A stretch of DNA of 64,000 nucleotides from Pseudomonas sp. R-28-1W-6 (GCF_009799925.1 NZ_WELK01000009.1:62001-126000), one strand, 5' to 3'; shown: positions 10,072-19,619, counted from the first letter of the stretch. Notes: generated by a model from the letters alone, not told the origin. Numbers and translations are program-made.

Positions 10072-11352
10072 ATGTCCGCAGTCAAACAAGGCCTGGACCT
10101 GAAGAAAATCCTGCTGGATGCGCTGCTCGCCGGGCTGATCGCGCTGATCGTGTTCGGCCCCATAGTCGGCGTGGTGCTCGACGGCTACAGCTTCAACCTG
10201 CAGCCCCAGCGCCTGGGCGCCGTGATCGGCGTGGTCATGCTCGGCCGCCTGCTGCTCAGCCTGTACCTGCAGAGCGGCAGCGGGGTCGCGCTGCTGGCAC
10301 GCTTCGAGAGCAACGCCTCGGGCGTGCATGTGCGGCCGCCGGACTACCGGTCGCGGCTGCGCTGGATCATTCCGCTGCTGCTGGTGGTGGCGCTGATCTT
10401 CCCGTTCTTCGCCAGCAAGTACCTGCTCACCGTGGTCATCCTCGGTCTGATCTACGTGCTGCTGGGCCTGGGCCTGAACATCGTGGTCGGCCTGGCCGGC
10501 CTGCTCGACCTCGGCTACGTGGCCTTCTACGCCATCGGCGCCTACGGCCTGGCGCTGGGCTACCAGTACCTCGGCCTGGGCTTCTGGACGGTGCTGCCGC
10601 TGGCGGCGCTGCTGGCGGCGCTGGCCGGGGCGCTGCTGGGCTTCCCGGTGCTGCGCATGCACGGCGACTACCTGGCCATCGTCACCCTCGGCTTCGGCGA
10701 GATCATCCGCCTGATCCTCAACAACTGGCTGAGCTTCACCGGCGGGCCGAACGGCATGTCGGTGCCGGCGCCGACCTTGTTCGGCCTGGAGTTCGGCCGC
10801 CGCGCCAAGGACGGCGGGGTGCCGTTCCACGAGTTCTTCGGCATGGCCTACAACCCCAACCTGAAGTTCCTGTTCATCTACGCGGTGCTGTTCCTGGTGG
10901 TGATGCTGGTGCTGTACATCAAGCACCGCCTGACCCGCATGCCGGTCGGCCGCGCCTGGGAAGCGTTGCGCGAAGACGAGATCGCCTGCCGCGCCATGGG
11001 CCTCAACCATGTGCTGGTGAAGCTCTCGGCGTTCATGATCGGCGCCTCCACCGCCGGCCTGGCCGGGGTGTTCTTCGCCAGCTACCAGGGCTTCGTCAAC
11101 CCGTCGTCGTTCACCTTCTTCGAGTCGGCGCTGATCCTCGCCATCGTCGTGCTCGGTGGCATGGGCTCGACCGTGGGCGTGGTGATCGCCGCCTTCGTGC
11201 TGACCGTGGCGCCGGAGCTGCTGCGCAGCTTCGCCGACTACCGCGTGCTGCTGTTCGGCATGCTCATGGTGCTGATGATGATCTGGCGCCCGCGCGGGCT
11301 GATCCGCATCAGCCGCACCGGGGTCACGCCGCGCAAGGGGGTGGCGCCATGA
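10072..11352 (+). CDS. braE: Branched-chain amino acid ABC transporter, permease (LivM type)
   Basis: 426 residues from the ATG at 10072, just after the braD stop; the frame stays open far upstream, but that part is antisense-like and overlaps braD. An N-terminal extension with two or three helices (about 15-75) precedes the LivM core: YVLLGLGLNIVVGLAGLLDLGYVAFYAIGAY, then LRMHGDYLAIVTLGFGEIIRL, and the ATPase-coupling loop GRAWEALREDEIACRAMGLN. It pairs with BraD. The stop overlaps the braF start by four bases (ATGA), indicating translational coupling. Confidence 0.95.
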   Translation: MSAVKQGLDLKKILLDALLAGLIALIVFGPIVGVVLDGYSFNLQPQRLGAVIGVVMLGRLLLSLYLQSGSGVALLARFESNASGVHVRPPDYRSRLRWIIPLLLVVALIFPFFASKYLLTVVILGLIYVLLGLGLNIVVGLAGLLDLGYVAFYAIGAYGLALGYQYLGLGFWTVLPLAALLAALAGALLGFPVLRMHGDYLAIVTLGFGEIIRLILNNWLSFTGGPNGMSVPAPTLFGLEFGRRAKDGGVPFHEFFGMAYNPNLKFLFIYAVLFLVVMLVLYIKHRLTRMPVGRAWEALREDEIACRAMGLNHVLVKLSAFMIGASTAGLAGVFFASYQGFVNPSSFTFFESALILAIVVLGGMGSTVGVVIAAFVLTVAPELLRSFADYRVLLFGMLMVLMMIWRPRGLIRISRTGVTPRKGVAP

Positions 11353-12224
11353 GCGACGAGATGATTCTCAGGGTCGACAACCTGATGATGCACTTCGGCG
11401 GCATCAAGGCCCTCAACGACGTCAGCCTGCAGGTGCGGCGCCACTCCATCTCGGCGCTGATCGGGCCCAACGGTGCCGGCAAGACCACGGTGTTCAACTG
11501 CCTGACCGGCTTCTACCAGGCCACCGGCGGCAGCATCCGCCTGCATGCCCGCGGCACCGTCACCGACGTGATCCAGGTGCTCGGCGAGCCGTTCCGGCCC
11601 GGCGACTTCGTGGCGCCGGCCACCCTGGCCAGCCGCCTCTGGTACAAGATGTTCGGCGGCACCCACCTGGTCAACCGCGCCGGGCTGGCGCGCACCTTCC
11701 AGAACATCCGCCTGTTCAAGGAAATGTCGGTGGTGGAGAACCTGCTGGTGGCCCAGCACATGTGGGTCAACCGCAACCTGCTGGCCGGCGTGTTCAATAC
11801 CCGCGGCTATCGCCGGGCCGAGGACGACGCCCTCAACCATGCTTTCTACTGGCTGGAGGTGGTCGATCTGGTGGACTGCGCCAACCGCCTGGCCGGCGAG
11901 CTGTCCTACGGCCAGCAGCGCCGCCTGGAGATCGCCCGGGCCATGTGCACGCGGCCGCAGCTGATCTGCCTGGACGAACCGGCCGCCGGCCTCAACCCGG
12001 CGGAAACCGAGGCCTTGAGCGCGATCATCCGCAAGCTGCGCGACCAGCACGAGATGACCGTCCTGCTGATCGAACACGACATGGGCATGGTGATGAGCAT
12101 TTCCGACCACATCGTCGTGCTCGACCACGGCGTGGTGATCGCCGAGGGCGGGCCGGCGCAGATCCGCCACGACCCGAAAGTGATCGCCGCCTACCTGGGC
12201 GCGGACGAGGAGGAGCTGGCATGA
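11349..12224 (+). CDS. braF: Branched-chain amino acid ABC transporter, ATPase (LivG type)
   Basis: 291-residue ABC ATPase. Walker A is GPNGAGKTT near residue 40, the signature is LSYGQQRRLEIARAM near 185, Walker B is LICLDEPAAGLNP near 205, and the switch histidine is in LIEHDMGMV. A LivG-specific insertion after Walker A (HARGTVTDVIQVLGEPFRPG) and the block GLARTFQNIRLFKEMSVVENLLVAQH identify it as LivG rather than LivF. It energises uptake with BraG. Start and stop both overlap neighbours by four bases. Confidence 0.97.
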   Translation: MSDEMILRVDNLMMHFGGIKALNDVSLQVRRHSISALIGPNGAGKTTVFNCLTGFYQATGGSIRLHARGTVTDVIQVLGEPFRPGDFVAPATLASRLWYKMFGGTHLVNRAGLARTFQNIRLFKEMSVVENLLVAQHMWVNRNLLAGVFNTRGYRRAEDDALNHAFYWLEVVDLVDCANRLAGELSYGQQRRLEIARAMCTRPQLICLDEPAAGLNPAETEALSAIIRKLRDQHEMTVLLIEHDMGMVMSISDHIVVLDHGVVIAEGGPAQIRHDPKVIAAYLGADEEELA

Positions 12225-12937
12225 GCGAGCCGATCCTCGAACTGAAGGACGTCGACGTCCACTACGGGGTGATCCAGGCGCTGAAGAAGGTCAGCCTGCA
12301 CATCGACGAGGGCGAGACGGTGAGCCTGATCGGCTCCAACGGCGCGGGCAAGTCCACGCTGCTGATGTCGATCTTCGGCCAGCCGCGGGCCTCGGCCGGG
12401 CAGATCCTGTTTCGCGGCACCGACATCACCCACAAGTCCTCGCACTACGTGGCCTCCAACGGCGTGGCCCAGGCGCCGGAAGGGCGCCGGGTGTTCCCCG
12501 ACATGAGCGTGGAAGAGAATCTGTTGATGGGCACCATTCCGATCGGCACGGCGCACGCCGACGAGGACATGCAGCGCATGTTCGAGCTGTTCCCGCGCCT
12601 CAAGGAGCGGCGCAACCAGCGCGCCATGACCATGTCCGGCGGCGAGCAGCAGATGCTCGCCATCGCCCGCGCGCTGATGAGCCGGCCCAAGCTGTTGCTG
12701 CTCGACGAACCGTCGCTGGGCCTGGCGCCGATCGTGGTCAAGCAGATCTTCCAGACCCTGCGCGAGCTGGCCGCCACCGGCATGACCATCTTCCTGGTGG
12801 AACAGAACGCCAACCACGCGCTGCGCCTGTCCGATCGTGCCTACGTGATGGTCACCGGCGAGATCCGCCTGAGCGGCACCGGCGAGGAACTGCTGGGCAA
12901 CCAGGAGGTGCGCAACGCCTATCTCGGCGGGCATTGA
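12221..12937 (+). CDS. braG: Branched-chain amino acid ABC transporter, ATPase (LivF type)
   Basis: 238 residues from the ATG at 12221, which overlaps the braF stop by four bases; the start is fixed by this overlap and by GAGGAGCTGGC upstream. Walker A is GSNGAGKST, the block VAQAPEGRRVFPDMSVEENLLMG is LivF-specific, the signature is MSGGEQQMLAIARAL and Walker B is LLLLDEPSLGLAP. It is the second ATPase of the transporter and last gene of the operon; a strong hairpin terminator follows 18 bp after its stop. Confidence 0.97.
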   Translation: MSEPILELKDVDVHYGVIQALKKVSLHIDEGETVSLIGSNGAGKSTLLMSIFGQPRASAGQILFRGTDITHKSSHYVASNGVAQAPEGRRVFPDMSVEENLLMGTIPIGTAHADEDMQRMFELFPRLKERRNQRAMTMSGGEQQMLAIARALMSRPKLLLLDEPSLGLAPIVVKQIFQTLRELAATGMTIFLVEQNANHALRLSDRAYVMVTGEIRLSGTGEELLGNQEVRNAYLGGH

Positions 12938-12954
12938 GCCTGTGAGTGAAACGA

Positions 12955-12980
12955 AAAAGGCATCCCGAGGGATGCCTTTT
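12955..12980 (+). terminator. Rho-independent terminator of the bra operon
   Basis: A perfect inverted repeat, AAAAGGCATCCC (12955-12966) and GGGATGCCTTTT (12969-12980), is followed by GGTTTTC. The A-tract before and T-tract after the GC stem make it a typical intrinsic terminator, possibly bidirectional, 18 bp after braG. Confidence 0.9.
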
Positions 12981-13008
12981 GGTTTTCGCCGAAGCTTAGG
13001 GATATCGC

Positions 13009-13074
13009 GAGCTAGAGTCAGGCTAGGCGGACAAGGGCCGAGGGCGCGGAGTTTACATACCGTAAATGAGCAGT
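13009..13074 (-). repeat. Dispersed intergenic repeat, copy 1
   Basis: Running GAGCTAGAGTCAGGC through GCGGAGTTTAC, CGTAAATGAGCAGT, this about 66-bp element is an imperfect reverse complement of the sequence at 16917-16982. It sits between the bra terminator and the end of ybiT. The shared core is GCGGAGTTTAC-N-GTAAATGAGCAGT, itself partly palindromic (GTTTAC/GTAAA). It resembles non-coding repeats found between genes in pseudomonads (memory, not verified). Confidence 0.65.
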
Positions 13075-13180
13075 ACTCGCTCTGCTCGCCCTTCGGGCCG
13101 CCCTAACGTGCGTTAGTCGCAAGCGACTTTCCGAGGCCCTTGGCCAACAACGCCTGGCCGACGCGCAGCGAATCCGTGCA

Positions 13181-14767
13181 CTATACGATGACGCCCTGGC
13201 TGCGCAGGTAGTCGTCGTAGGTACCGCTGAAGTCGGTCACGCCGTTGTCGCTCAGCTCGATGATACGGGTGGCCAGGGAGCCGACGAACTCGCGGTCGTG
13301 GCTGACGAAGATCAGCGTGCCCGGGTAGTTCTCCAGCGCCAGGTTGAGCGCCTCGATGGATTCCATGTCCAGGTGGTTGGTCGGTTCGTCCATCACCAGC
13401 ACGTTGGGCTTCTGCAGGATCAGCTTGCCGAACAGCATGCGGCCCTGTTCGCCACCGGAGATGACCTTGACCGACTTGAGGATCTCGTCGTTGGAAAACA
13501 GCATGCGCCCCAGGGTGCCGCGAATGACCTGCTCGCCCTGGGTCCACTGGCCCATCCAGTCGAACAGGCTGACGTCGTCCTCGAAGTCGTGGGCGTGGTC
13601 CTGGGCGTAGTAGCCGACTTCCGCGCTTTCCGTCCATTTCACCGCGCCGGCATCCGGCGCCAGTTCGCCGACCAGGGTGCGCAGCAGGGTGGTCTTGCCG
13701 ATGCCGTTGGGGCCGATGATGGCCACGCGCTCGCCGGCTTCGACGGTGAAGCTGAAGTTCTTGAACAGGGTCTTGCCGTCGAAACCCTTGGACATGTGCT
13801 CCACGGTCACCGCCTGGCGGTGCAGCTTCTTGGTCTGCTCGAAGCGGATGAACGGGCTGACCCGGCTGGACGGCTTGACCTCGGCCAGCTGGATCTTGTC
13901 GATCTGCTTGGCGCGGCTGGTGGCCTGCTTGGCTTTCGAGGCGTTGGCCGAGAAGCGGCTGACGAAGGTCTGCAGCTCGGCGATCTGCGCCTTCTTCTTG
14001 GCGTTGTCCGACAGCAGCTGCTCACGCGACTGGGTGGCGGCGGTCATGTACTCGTCGTAGTTGCCGGGGAACAGGCGCAGCTCGCCGTAGTCCAGGTCTG
14101 CCATGTGCGTGCACACGCTGTTGAGGAAGTGGCGGTCGTGGGAAATGATGATCATGGTGCTGTTACGCACCGTGAGGATGTTTTCCAGCCAGCGGATGGT
14201 GTTGATGTCCAGGTGGTTGGTCGGCTCGTCCAGCAGCAGCACTTCCGGATCGGAGAACAGCGCCTGGGCCAGCAGCACGCGCAGCTTCCAGCCCGGCGCC
14301 ACTTCGCTCATCGGGCCGAAATGCTGCTCCAGCGGGATACCCAGGCCGAGCAGCAGCTCGCCGGCGCGCGATTCGGCGGTGTAGCCGTCCATCTCGGCGA
14401 ACTCACCTTCCAGCTCGCCAACCTTCATGCCGTCTTCTTCGCTCATCTCCGCCAGCGAGTAGATGCGGTCGCGCTCGGCCTTGACCTTCCACAGCTCCTC
14501 GTGGCCCATGATCACGGTGTCGATCACGTTGAATTCTTCGTAGGCGAACTGGTCCTGGCGCAGCTTGCCCAGGCGCACGTTCGGCTCGAGCATCACCTGG
14601 CCGCCGGAAGGCTCCAGATCGCCGCCGAGGATCTTCATGAAGGTCGACTTGCCACAGCCGTTGGCACCGATCAGGCCGTAGCGGTTGCCGTTGCCGAACT
14701 TGACGGAAACGTTCTCGAACAGCGGCTTGGCGCCGAACTGCATGGTGATGTTGGCGGTAGAAATCAC
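13181..14767 (-). CDS. ybiT: ABC-F family ATPase YbiT
   Basis: 528 residues with two tandem ATPase domains and no membrane segments. The first Walker A is GANGCGKST with Walker [13 protein letters not shown]; the second is GPNGIGKTT with signature [13 protein letters not shown] and Walker [14 protein letters not shown] basic inter-domain linker ([21 protein letters not shown]) lies between. The start [12 protein letters not shown] and the lack of the EttA arm motifs fit YbiT (about 530 residues), a ribosome-associated translation factor acting at the E site. It is a single gene flanked by an intergenic repeat. ABC-F membership is certain; the YbiT subfamily is likely. Confidence 0.92.
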   Translation of the reverse strand: MISTANITMQFGAKPLFENVSVKFGNGNRYGLIGANGCGKSTFMKILGGDLEPSGGQVMLEPNVRLGKLRQDQFAYEEFNVIDTVIMGHEELWKVKAERDRIYSLAEMSEEDGMKVGELEGEFAEMDGYTAESRAGELLLGLGIPLEQHFGPMSEVAPGWKLRVLLAQALFSDPEVLLLDEPTNHLDINTIRWLENILTVRNSTMIIISHDRHFLNSVCTHMADLDYGELRLFPGNYDEYMTAATQSREQLLSDNAKKKAQIAELQTFVSRFSANASKAKQATSRAKQIDKIQLAEVKPSSRVSPFIRFEQTKKLHRQAVTVEHMSKGFDGKTLFKNFSFTVEAGERVAIIGPNGIGKTTLLRTLVGELAPDAGAVKWTESAEVGYYAQDHAHDFEDDVSLFDWMGQWTQGEQVIRGTLGRMLFSNDEILKSVKVISGGEQGRMLFGKLILQKPNVLVMDEPTNHLDMESIEALNLALENYPGTLIFVSHDREFVGSLATRIIELSDNGVTDFSGTYDDYLRSQGVIV

Positions 14768-14880
14768 GACTGGAATCCCGAAGAGCGAGGGCGCGGATGC
14801 GCAAAAGGGCGCGATTGTAGCGGTTTAGGCGCTAGAAAGGCAGTCGGCGGGACGGATGGGGCGCTTTGCGCGCCGGCTAG

Positions 14881-15228
14881 CTAGAGCAGCAGGCCGAGCT
14901 TCAGGCGCTTGGGCAGCTTGCTCACCACCAGCTGGTGCGAGCGGGTCAGCAGCTCGCGCAGCTCGGCGTCGCCCAGCGGGCAGGGCTGCGCCATGCTGAT
15001 CCAGTGGGCGCGGGCCAGGTACGGCGCGGGGCGGATACCGGGGCGATCGCAGTAACCGAGGAACAGGTCGCTGTCGACCTTGAAGGCCAGGCCGTCGCGG
15101 CTGCTCAGGTGGAAGAGGGCGAACATCTTGTTCTGCGCCACCGAGAACACCCGCACGCCGCCCCATTTGATGTCCTCGCGGGCGCCCGGCAGGCTCAGGC
15201 AGAAGGCGGCGATCTGTTCGGGCGTCAT
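14881..15228 (-). CDS. MmcQ/YjbR family protein
   Basis: 115 residues, complete. CLSLPGAREDIKWGG, FRVFSVAQNKMFALF-like strands, and ARAHWISMAQPCPLGDAELRELLTRSHQLVVSKLPKR match the YjbR double-wing fold (CyaY-like). YjbR proteins are proposed DNA-binding proteins, but no function is proven. It starts 7 bp after the ppiC stop on the same strand, so a two-gene unit is likely. Confidence 0.9.
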   Translation of the reverse strand: MTPEQIAAFCLSLPGAREDIKWGGVRVFSVAQNKMFALFHLSSRDGLAFKVDSDLFLGYCDRPGIRPAPYLARAHWISMAQPCPLGDAELRELLTRSHQLVVSKLPKRLKLGLLL

Positions 15229-15235
15229 CTGGGCG

Positions 15236-15514
15236 TCACTCGCGGAAGAAGACCTGGACCAGATGGTAGCCGAACTGGCTCTTCACCGGGCCATGCACGG
15301 TGCGCAGCTCCTTCTTGAAGATCACCTGGTCGATGGCGCGCACCATCTGCCCGGGGCGCACCTCGCCCAGGTCGCCGCCGCGCTTGCCCGACGGGCAGGT
15401 CGAATACTTGCGGGCCAGTACGTCGAAGGCTTCGCCGGCGGCGATACGCTTCTTCAGGGCGGCCGCTTCGGCCTCGGTCTTGACCAGAATATGGCGGGCC
15501 ATTGCCTTTGCCAT
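15236..15514 (-). CDS. ppiC: Parvulin-type peptidyl-prolyl isomerase PpiC
   Basis: 92-residue single-domain parvulin: ARHILVKTEAEAAALKKRI, FDVLARKYSTCPSGKRGGDLGEVRPGQMV and VHGPVKSQFGYHLVQV are the full family signature, with the active-site Cys/Asp region in STCPSGKRGGDLG and the terminal FGYH histidine. There is no signal peptide, so it is cytoplasmic, as in E. coli PpiC (93 residues). It is immediately upstream of the yjbR-like gene and divergent from the pilus ATPase gene. Confidence 0.96.
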   Translation of the reverse strand: MAKAMARHILVKTEAEAAALKKRIAAGEAFDVLARKYSTCPSGKRGGDLGEVRPGQMVRAIDQVIFKKELRTVHGPVKSQFGYHLVQVFFRE

Positions 15515-15661
15515 GACGGGGTCCTCATTTTGCTTGGGCCGCTATTGTGCCAGTATTTGCTGCGCCAGCAGAATGACGCCAGTTTCCAGGCCTTTCGCCT
15601 GGCAATTGCCGCGCCGATCTTGGCCTACCTTATTAAGTCTTCACCGACGGAAGCGCTACCC

Positions 15662-16861
15662 ATGGACCTCTCCGCAATGCTGAAAATCCTGGCGACCCAG
15701 GATGGCTCCGACCTCTACCTGTCCACGGGGGCGCCGCCTTGTGCCAAGTTCAACGGCGTACTCAAGCCGCTCAGCAACGAGCCGCTGAAACCGGGCGACG
15801 TGGCCGCGATTGCCGCCGGCGTGATGGACGCCGAGCAGCGCGCCGACTTCGACCGCGAGCTGGAGATGAACCTGGCGATCTCCCTGCCGAACATCGGCCG
15901 CTTCCGCATCAACATCTTCAAGCAGCGCAACGAAGTCTCCATCGTCGCGCGCAATATCAAGATGGAAATCCCCAAGTTCGAAGACCTCAAGCTGCCCGAG
16001 GTGCTGCTCAAGAGCGTGATGGAGAAGCGCGGCCTGGTGCTGTTCGTCGGTGGCACAGGCTCGGGCAAGTCGACCTCCCTGGCGGCGCTGATCGACTACC
16101 GCAACCGCAACAGCGGCGGCCACATCATCACCATCGAGGACCCGGTGGAGTACGTGCACCGGCACAAGAAGTCGATCATCAACCAGCGCGAGGTCGGCGT
16201 GGATACCCGCAGCTTCCACGCCGCGCTGAAGAACACCCTGCGCCAGGCGCCGGACGTGATCCTGATCGGCGAGATCCGCGACCGCGAGACCATGGAGCAT
16301 GCCCTGGCCTTCGCCGATACCGGGCACCTGGCCATCTCCACCCTGCACGCCAACAACGCCAACCAGGCGCTGGACCGCATCATCAACTTCTTCCCCGAAG
16401 AGCGCCGGCCACAGCTGCTCAACGACCTGGGCAACAACCTCAAGGCCTTCGTCTCCCAGCGCCTGGTCAAGACCGTCGACGGCAAGCGCCGCGCGGCGGT
16501 TGAGGTGCTGCTCGGCACCCCGACCATCCGCGACCAGATCAAGCGCAACGACTTCTCCGAGATCAAGGAGACCATGGAGAAGTCGAAGAACCTCGGCATG
16601 CAGACCTTCGACATGGCCCTGATCGACCTGGTCCACGAAGGCAGCATCAGCGAGGAGGAGGCGGTGAAGAACGCCGACTCGGCGAACAACGTGCGCCTCA
16701 AGCTCAAGCTGCACCGCGAGAACCCGGCCAACGCCACGGCCGCAGCGGCCGCCGCGCCAGCTCCGGTTGCCGCCGCGCCAGCCGCCGCCGGCAGCTGGGA
16801 GTTGAAACTGGAAGCCTTGCCCGAGGATGAGCCGGCAGAGGATCCGGGTCGCCTGAGCTAA
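15662..16861 (+). CDS. PilT/PilU-family type IV pilus retraction ATPase
   Basis: 399 residues from the ATG at 15662. Walker A is GGTGSGKST near residue 133, the Asp box reads ITIEDPVEYVH, Walker B reads DVILIGEIRDRETM and the His box reads STLHANNANQALDR, all intact. The N-terminus MDLSAMLKILATQDGSDLYLSTG and the C-terminal ANNVRLKL segment place it in the PilU-like branch of retraction ATPases. It diverges enough from canonical P. aeruginosa PilU (as remembered) that I leave the symbol blank. After about residue 345 comes an Ala/Pro-rich low-complexity tail of about 45 residues. It stands alone here without pilT or other pil genes, so it is probably an accessory retraction motor. Confidence 0.9.
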   Translation: MDLSAMLKILATQDGSDLYLSTGAPPCAKFNGVLKPLSNEPLKPGDVAAIAAGVMDAEQRADFDRELEMNLAISLPNIGRFRINIFKQRNEVSIVARNIKMEIPKFEDLKLPEVLLKSVMEKRGLVLFVGGTGSGKSTSLAALIDYRNRNSGGHIITIEDPVEYVHRHKKSIINQREVGVDTRSFHAALKNTLRQAPDVILIGEIRDRETMEHALAFADTGHLAISTLHANNANQALDRIINFFPEERRPQLLNDLGNNLKAFVSQRLVKTVDGKRRAAVEVLLGTPTIRDQIKRNDFSEIKETMEKSKNLGMQTFDMALIDLVHEGSISEEEAVKNADSANNVRLKLKLHRENPANATAAAAAAPAPVAAAPAAAGSWELKLEALPEDEPAEDPGRLS

Positions 16862-16916
16862 GAACCTGTCTCGGATCTCTTGATCGTCGGCCATGCTGCG
16901 TTGAAATCGGGCTCGG

Positions 16917-16982
16917 ACTGCTCATTTACACCTCGTAAACTCCGCGTCCTCGCCCAATTTCGCCTTGCCTGGCTCTAGCTCA
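16917..16982 (+). repeat. Dispersed intergenic repeat, copy 2
   Basis: ACTGCTCATTTAC followed by GTAAACTCCGCG and ending CTGGCTCTAGCTC is the inverted counterpart of the element at 13009-13074. It occupies the gap between the pilus ATPase gene and the convergent PRPP-synthetase-like gene. No coding potential is seen in 16862-17020. Confidence 0.65.
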
Positions 16983-17020
16983 AAAGCTCCTAAACAGATT
17001 CTAAGGATCGCTGCCCCGGT

Positions 17021-17917
17021 TCAGCGCAGCAGCGGCTTGAGGGCCGCGGCCAGGTAGGGCGCCATGTACACGGCGTTGCTCGGATGGGCGATGCAGTCGG
17101 TGCTCCACACCTGCTCGACTCCCGCGGCGCGGATGGTCTCAAGGGCGTCGCCGGCGAACAGCGCGTGGGTCACCGCCACGTCCACCGAGCGGACGCCGGC
17201 GGCCAGCAGTTGGCGACAGGCCTGGGCCAGGGTATGCCCGGAGCTGGCGATATCGTCGAGCAGCACCACCTGACGGCCGGCCAGCGGCATGTCGGGCAAC
17301 TCGATGGTGACGTCGCGGTCGCCGTGGCGCACCTTCTGGCACACGCCGTGGGCGAAGCCATGGCTGCCGGCAGCCACTTCGATCCACTGCACGGATTCGG
17401 CGTCCGGGCCGATCAGCACCGCCTGCGGCCGCTGCCGGGCGATCAGCTCGGCCAGGGCCGGGGCGCCGGACAGGGTCACGGCATCGGCCAGCGGCACCGC
17501 TTCATTCAGGCTGGCGACCCGGTGCAGGTGCGGGTCGACGGTGATCAGGCCGTCGAAATGCTCGGCGAGGAAGCGGCCGATGATGCGCTGGCTGACCACC
17601 TCGCCGGGGTTGAAGGCGATGTCCTGGCGCATGTAGGCCAGGTACGGGCTCACCAGCAGCAGGCGCCGGGCGCCCAGGGCGCGGGCTTCCCCGGCCAGCA
17701 GCAGAAGCTCGACCAGGCGCTCGTTGGGGTGGTCGAGGCCACGGTAGATCACCAGTTGCTCGGGCAGGCGCGCCGCGCTATCCAGCGGCAGGCGCAGGCG
17801 CAACTCGTCGTCGGGGAAGCGGTGGCGCTCGATGGCGGCGGCCTCCAGGCCACAGGCCGCGGCCAGGCGCAGGGCGGCGGCGCGTTCATCATCGAAATAC
17901 AGCAGCAGGCTTTGCAT
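17021..17917 (-). CDS. Ribose-phosphate pyrophosphokinase (PRPP synthetase)-like protein
   Basis: 298 residues from the ATG at 17917, whose first base is also the last base of the upstream gene's TGA (TGATG), implying translational coupling. The fold is that of Prs: FPDDELRLRLP (FPDGE-like), DHPNERLVELLLL, TVDPHLHR (catalytic DLH-like loop), IGPDAESVQW in place of the usual VSPD.GG, and the PRPP-binding loop VVLLDDIASSGHTL. These changes set it apart from housekeeping Prs. Prs makes PRPP from ribose 5-phosphate and ATP. Next to an AMP/thymidine phosphorylase homologue it may act on the sugar phosphate that enzyme releases; this is inference. Confidence 0.87.
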   Translation of the reverse strand: MQSLLLYFDDERAAALRLAAACGLEAAAIERHRFPDDELRLRLPLDSAARLPEQLVIYRGLDHPNERLVELLLLAGEARALGARRLLLVSPYLAYMRQDIAFNPGEVVSQRIIGRFLAEHFDGLITVDPHLHRVASLNEAVPLADAVTLSGAPALAELIARQRPQAVLIGPDAESVQWIEVAAGSHGFAHGVCQKVRHGDRDVTIELPDMPLAGRQVVLLDDIASSGHTLAQACRQLLAAGVRSVDVAVTHALFAGDALETIRAAGVEQVWSTDCIAHPSNAVYMAPYLAAALKPLLR

Positions 17918-19494
17918 CAGAACTCCACGAATACATTGGGCACCTGGTCCGGGCGACCGAGGCTGAAACCGTTGGCCCGCTCGCAGGCCTGGCGGGCGAA
18001 ACTGAGGTCGGCGGGGAAGTCGGCGTGCACGCGGTACAGGCAATCGCCGGCCTTGACCGCCTCGCCGAGCTTGCGCAGCAGGTCGACGCCGGCGCCCTGC
18101 ACCTTGGGCGCGCCGGCCAGGCGGGCAATGCGCGCCAGCTGCAGGTTGTCGATGCCGGTCACCACCGCGTCGTGCTCGGCCAGCACCTCGAAGGTCAGCG
18201 CCGCCAGCGTCGGCTGGTTGAGGTCGAAGGCCTTGGCGCCCTGGGCCTGGATGATCGCCTGCATCTTGTTCAGCGCGCGGCCGGAATCGAGGATGTCGCG
18301 GGCAATCGCATAACCGTCGCCGCCGCGCACGTCCGGGTCGAATTCGAGCATGCGCCCGGCCAGGCGCAGGGCCTTCTGGCGCAGGTCATTGGGCGCGCGC
18401 GGGTCGTTCTGCAGCACCTGCATCACGTCGCGTGCCTCCAGCACCGGGCCGATGCCGTTGCCGACCGGCTGGCGGCCATCGGTGATCACCACGTCGATGG
18501 TCAGCCCCAGGCGCGAGGCGACGAACTCGAACAGCTTGCGCAGGCGCTGCGCCTCGGCCATGGAGCGCACCTTGGCGGTGGGGCCGATGGGGATGTCGAG
18601 CAGCAGGTGGGTGGAGCCGGCGGCGATCTTCTTCGACAGGATCGAGGCGACCATCTGCCCCGGCGAGTCGATGGACAGCGGCCGCTCCACCGAGATCAGC
18701 ACGTCGTCGGCCGGCGACAGGTCACTGGCGCCGCCCCAGGCCAGGCAGCCGCGCTGTTCGCGGACCATCTCGCACAGGCGCTCGAAGGGCAGCTCGACAT
18801 TGGCCAGCACCTCCATGGTGTCGGCGGTGCCGGAGGGCGAGGTGATCGCCCGCGAGGAGGTCTTCGGGCAGAGCATGCCGTGGGCGGCGACGATCGGCAC
18901 CACCAGCATCGAGGTGCGGTTGCCGGGGATGCCGCCGATGCAGTGCTTGTCCACCACCGGGTGCTCGCGCCAGTCCAGGCGCCGGCCGACATGGGCCATG
19001 GCGTCGGTGAGGAAGTACACCTCCTCGCGGTCCAGCTCGCCCTGGTTGCAGGCCACCACGAAGGCGGTCAGCTCGATCTTCGAATAACGGTGCTCGGCGA
19101 TATCGCGCACGATGGCCTGGAAGTCCTCGCGCTGCAGGCGCTCGCCGGCGATCTTGCGGTGCAGGGCGGGGATCGACGCGGCCGGTTCGGCCTGGGCAAT
19201 CGAGGCCAGCTCGCCGGCCTCGGCGCCGAGCTGGGCGAAGGCGTCTTCGGACAGACCCAGCTCGTCGCAGCCGACAATCGCCGGGTCATCGGCCAGGTTG
19301 AGGCTGGCCAGGATGCGCTTGCCGTTGACGCGGATCTCCACCTTGGCCAGGGCCTGGAACCCCTCGGCGCGGCAGGCCGCGCAGTCACGGTGCAGGTAGG
19401 CGACGTTTTCCCGGTAGGTGTCGATGGCGACCCGGCGCAGCTTCAGACGCACGGGCGGTTTCTCGGTGGCGGTGGCGTCGGAAGAGAGGCTCAT
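17917..19494 (-). CDS. Thymidine phosphorylase / AMP phosphorylase family protein
   Basis: 525 residues from the ATG at 19494; an upstream in-frame ATG at 19551 adds an unlikely basic leader. The layout is that of archaeal-type AMP phosphorylase: an about 85-residue N-terminal domain absent from classical DeoA, then the helical domain ([30 protein letters not shown]), the phosphate and nucleoside site ([44 protein letters not shown]), and a C-terminal barrel domain. The [18 protein letters not shown] block is the TP/PyNP signature. AMP phosphorylases release a base and ribose 1,5-bisphosphate from NMPs. The coupled PRPP-synthetase-like gene supports a nucleotide salvage role; substrate is not provable here. 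Confidence 0.9.
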   Translation of the reverse strand: MSLSSDATATEKPPVRLKLRRVAIDTYRENVAYLHRDCAACRAEGFQALAKVEIRVNGKRILASLNLADDPAIVGCDELGLSEDAFAQLGAEAGELASIAQAEPAASIPALHRKIAGERLQREDFQAIVRDIAEHRYSKIELTAFVVACNQGELDREEVYFLTDAMAHVGRRLDWREHPVVDKHCIGGIPGNRTSMLVVPIVAAHGMLCPKTSSRAITSPSGTADTMEVLANVELPFERLCEMVREQRGCLAWGGASDLSPADDVLISVERPLSIDSPGQMVASILSKKIAAGSTHLLLDIPIGPTAKVRSMAEAQRLRKLFEFVASRLGLTIDVVITDGRQPVGNGIGPVLEARDVMQVLQNDPRAPNDLRQKALRLAGRMLEFDPDVRGGDGYAIARDILDSGRALNKMQAIIQAQGAKAFDLNQPTLAALTFEVLAEHDAVVTGIDNLQLARIARLAGAPKVQGAGVDLLRKLGEAVKAGDCLYRVHADFPADLSFARQACERANGFSLGRPDQVPNVFVEF

Positions 19495-19619
19495 GGGGCT
19501 GCTTCGCTGGGAACATGCCTTTATGTACCCGCTTCCTCGCGGCCTTGCCAAGCGCCCCGGCGCAATTTGTCACGCCGGCTTGCGCCAGGTCAGTGAAGTG
19601 GCGCGGGCGTCGATACCCA

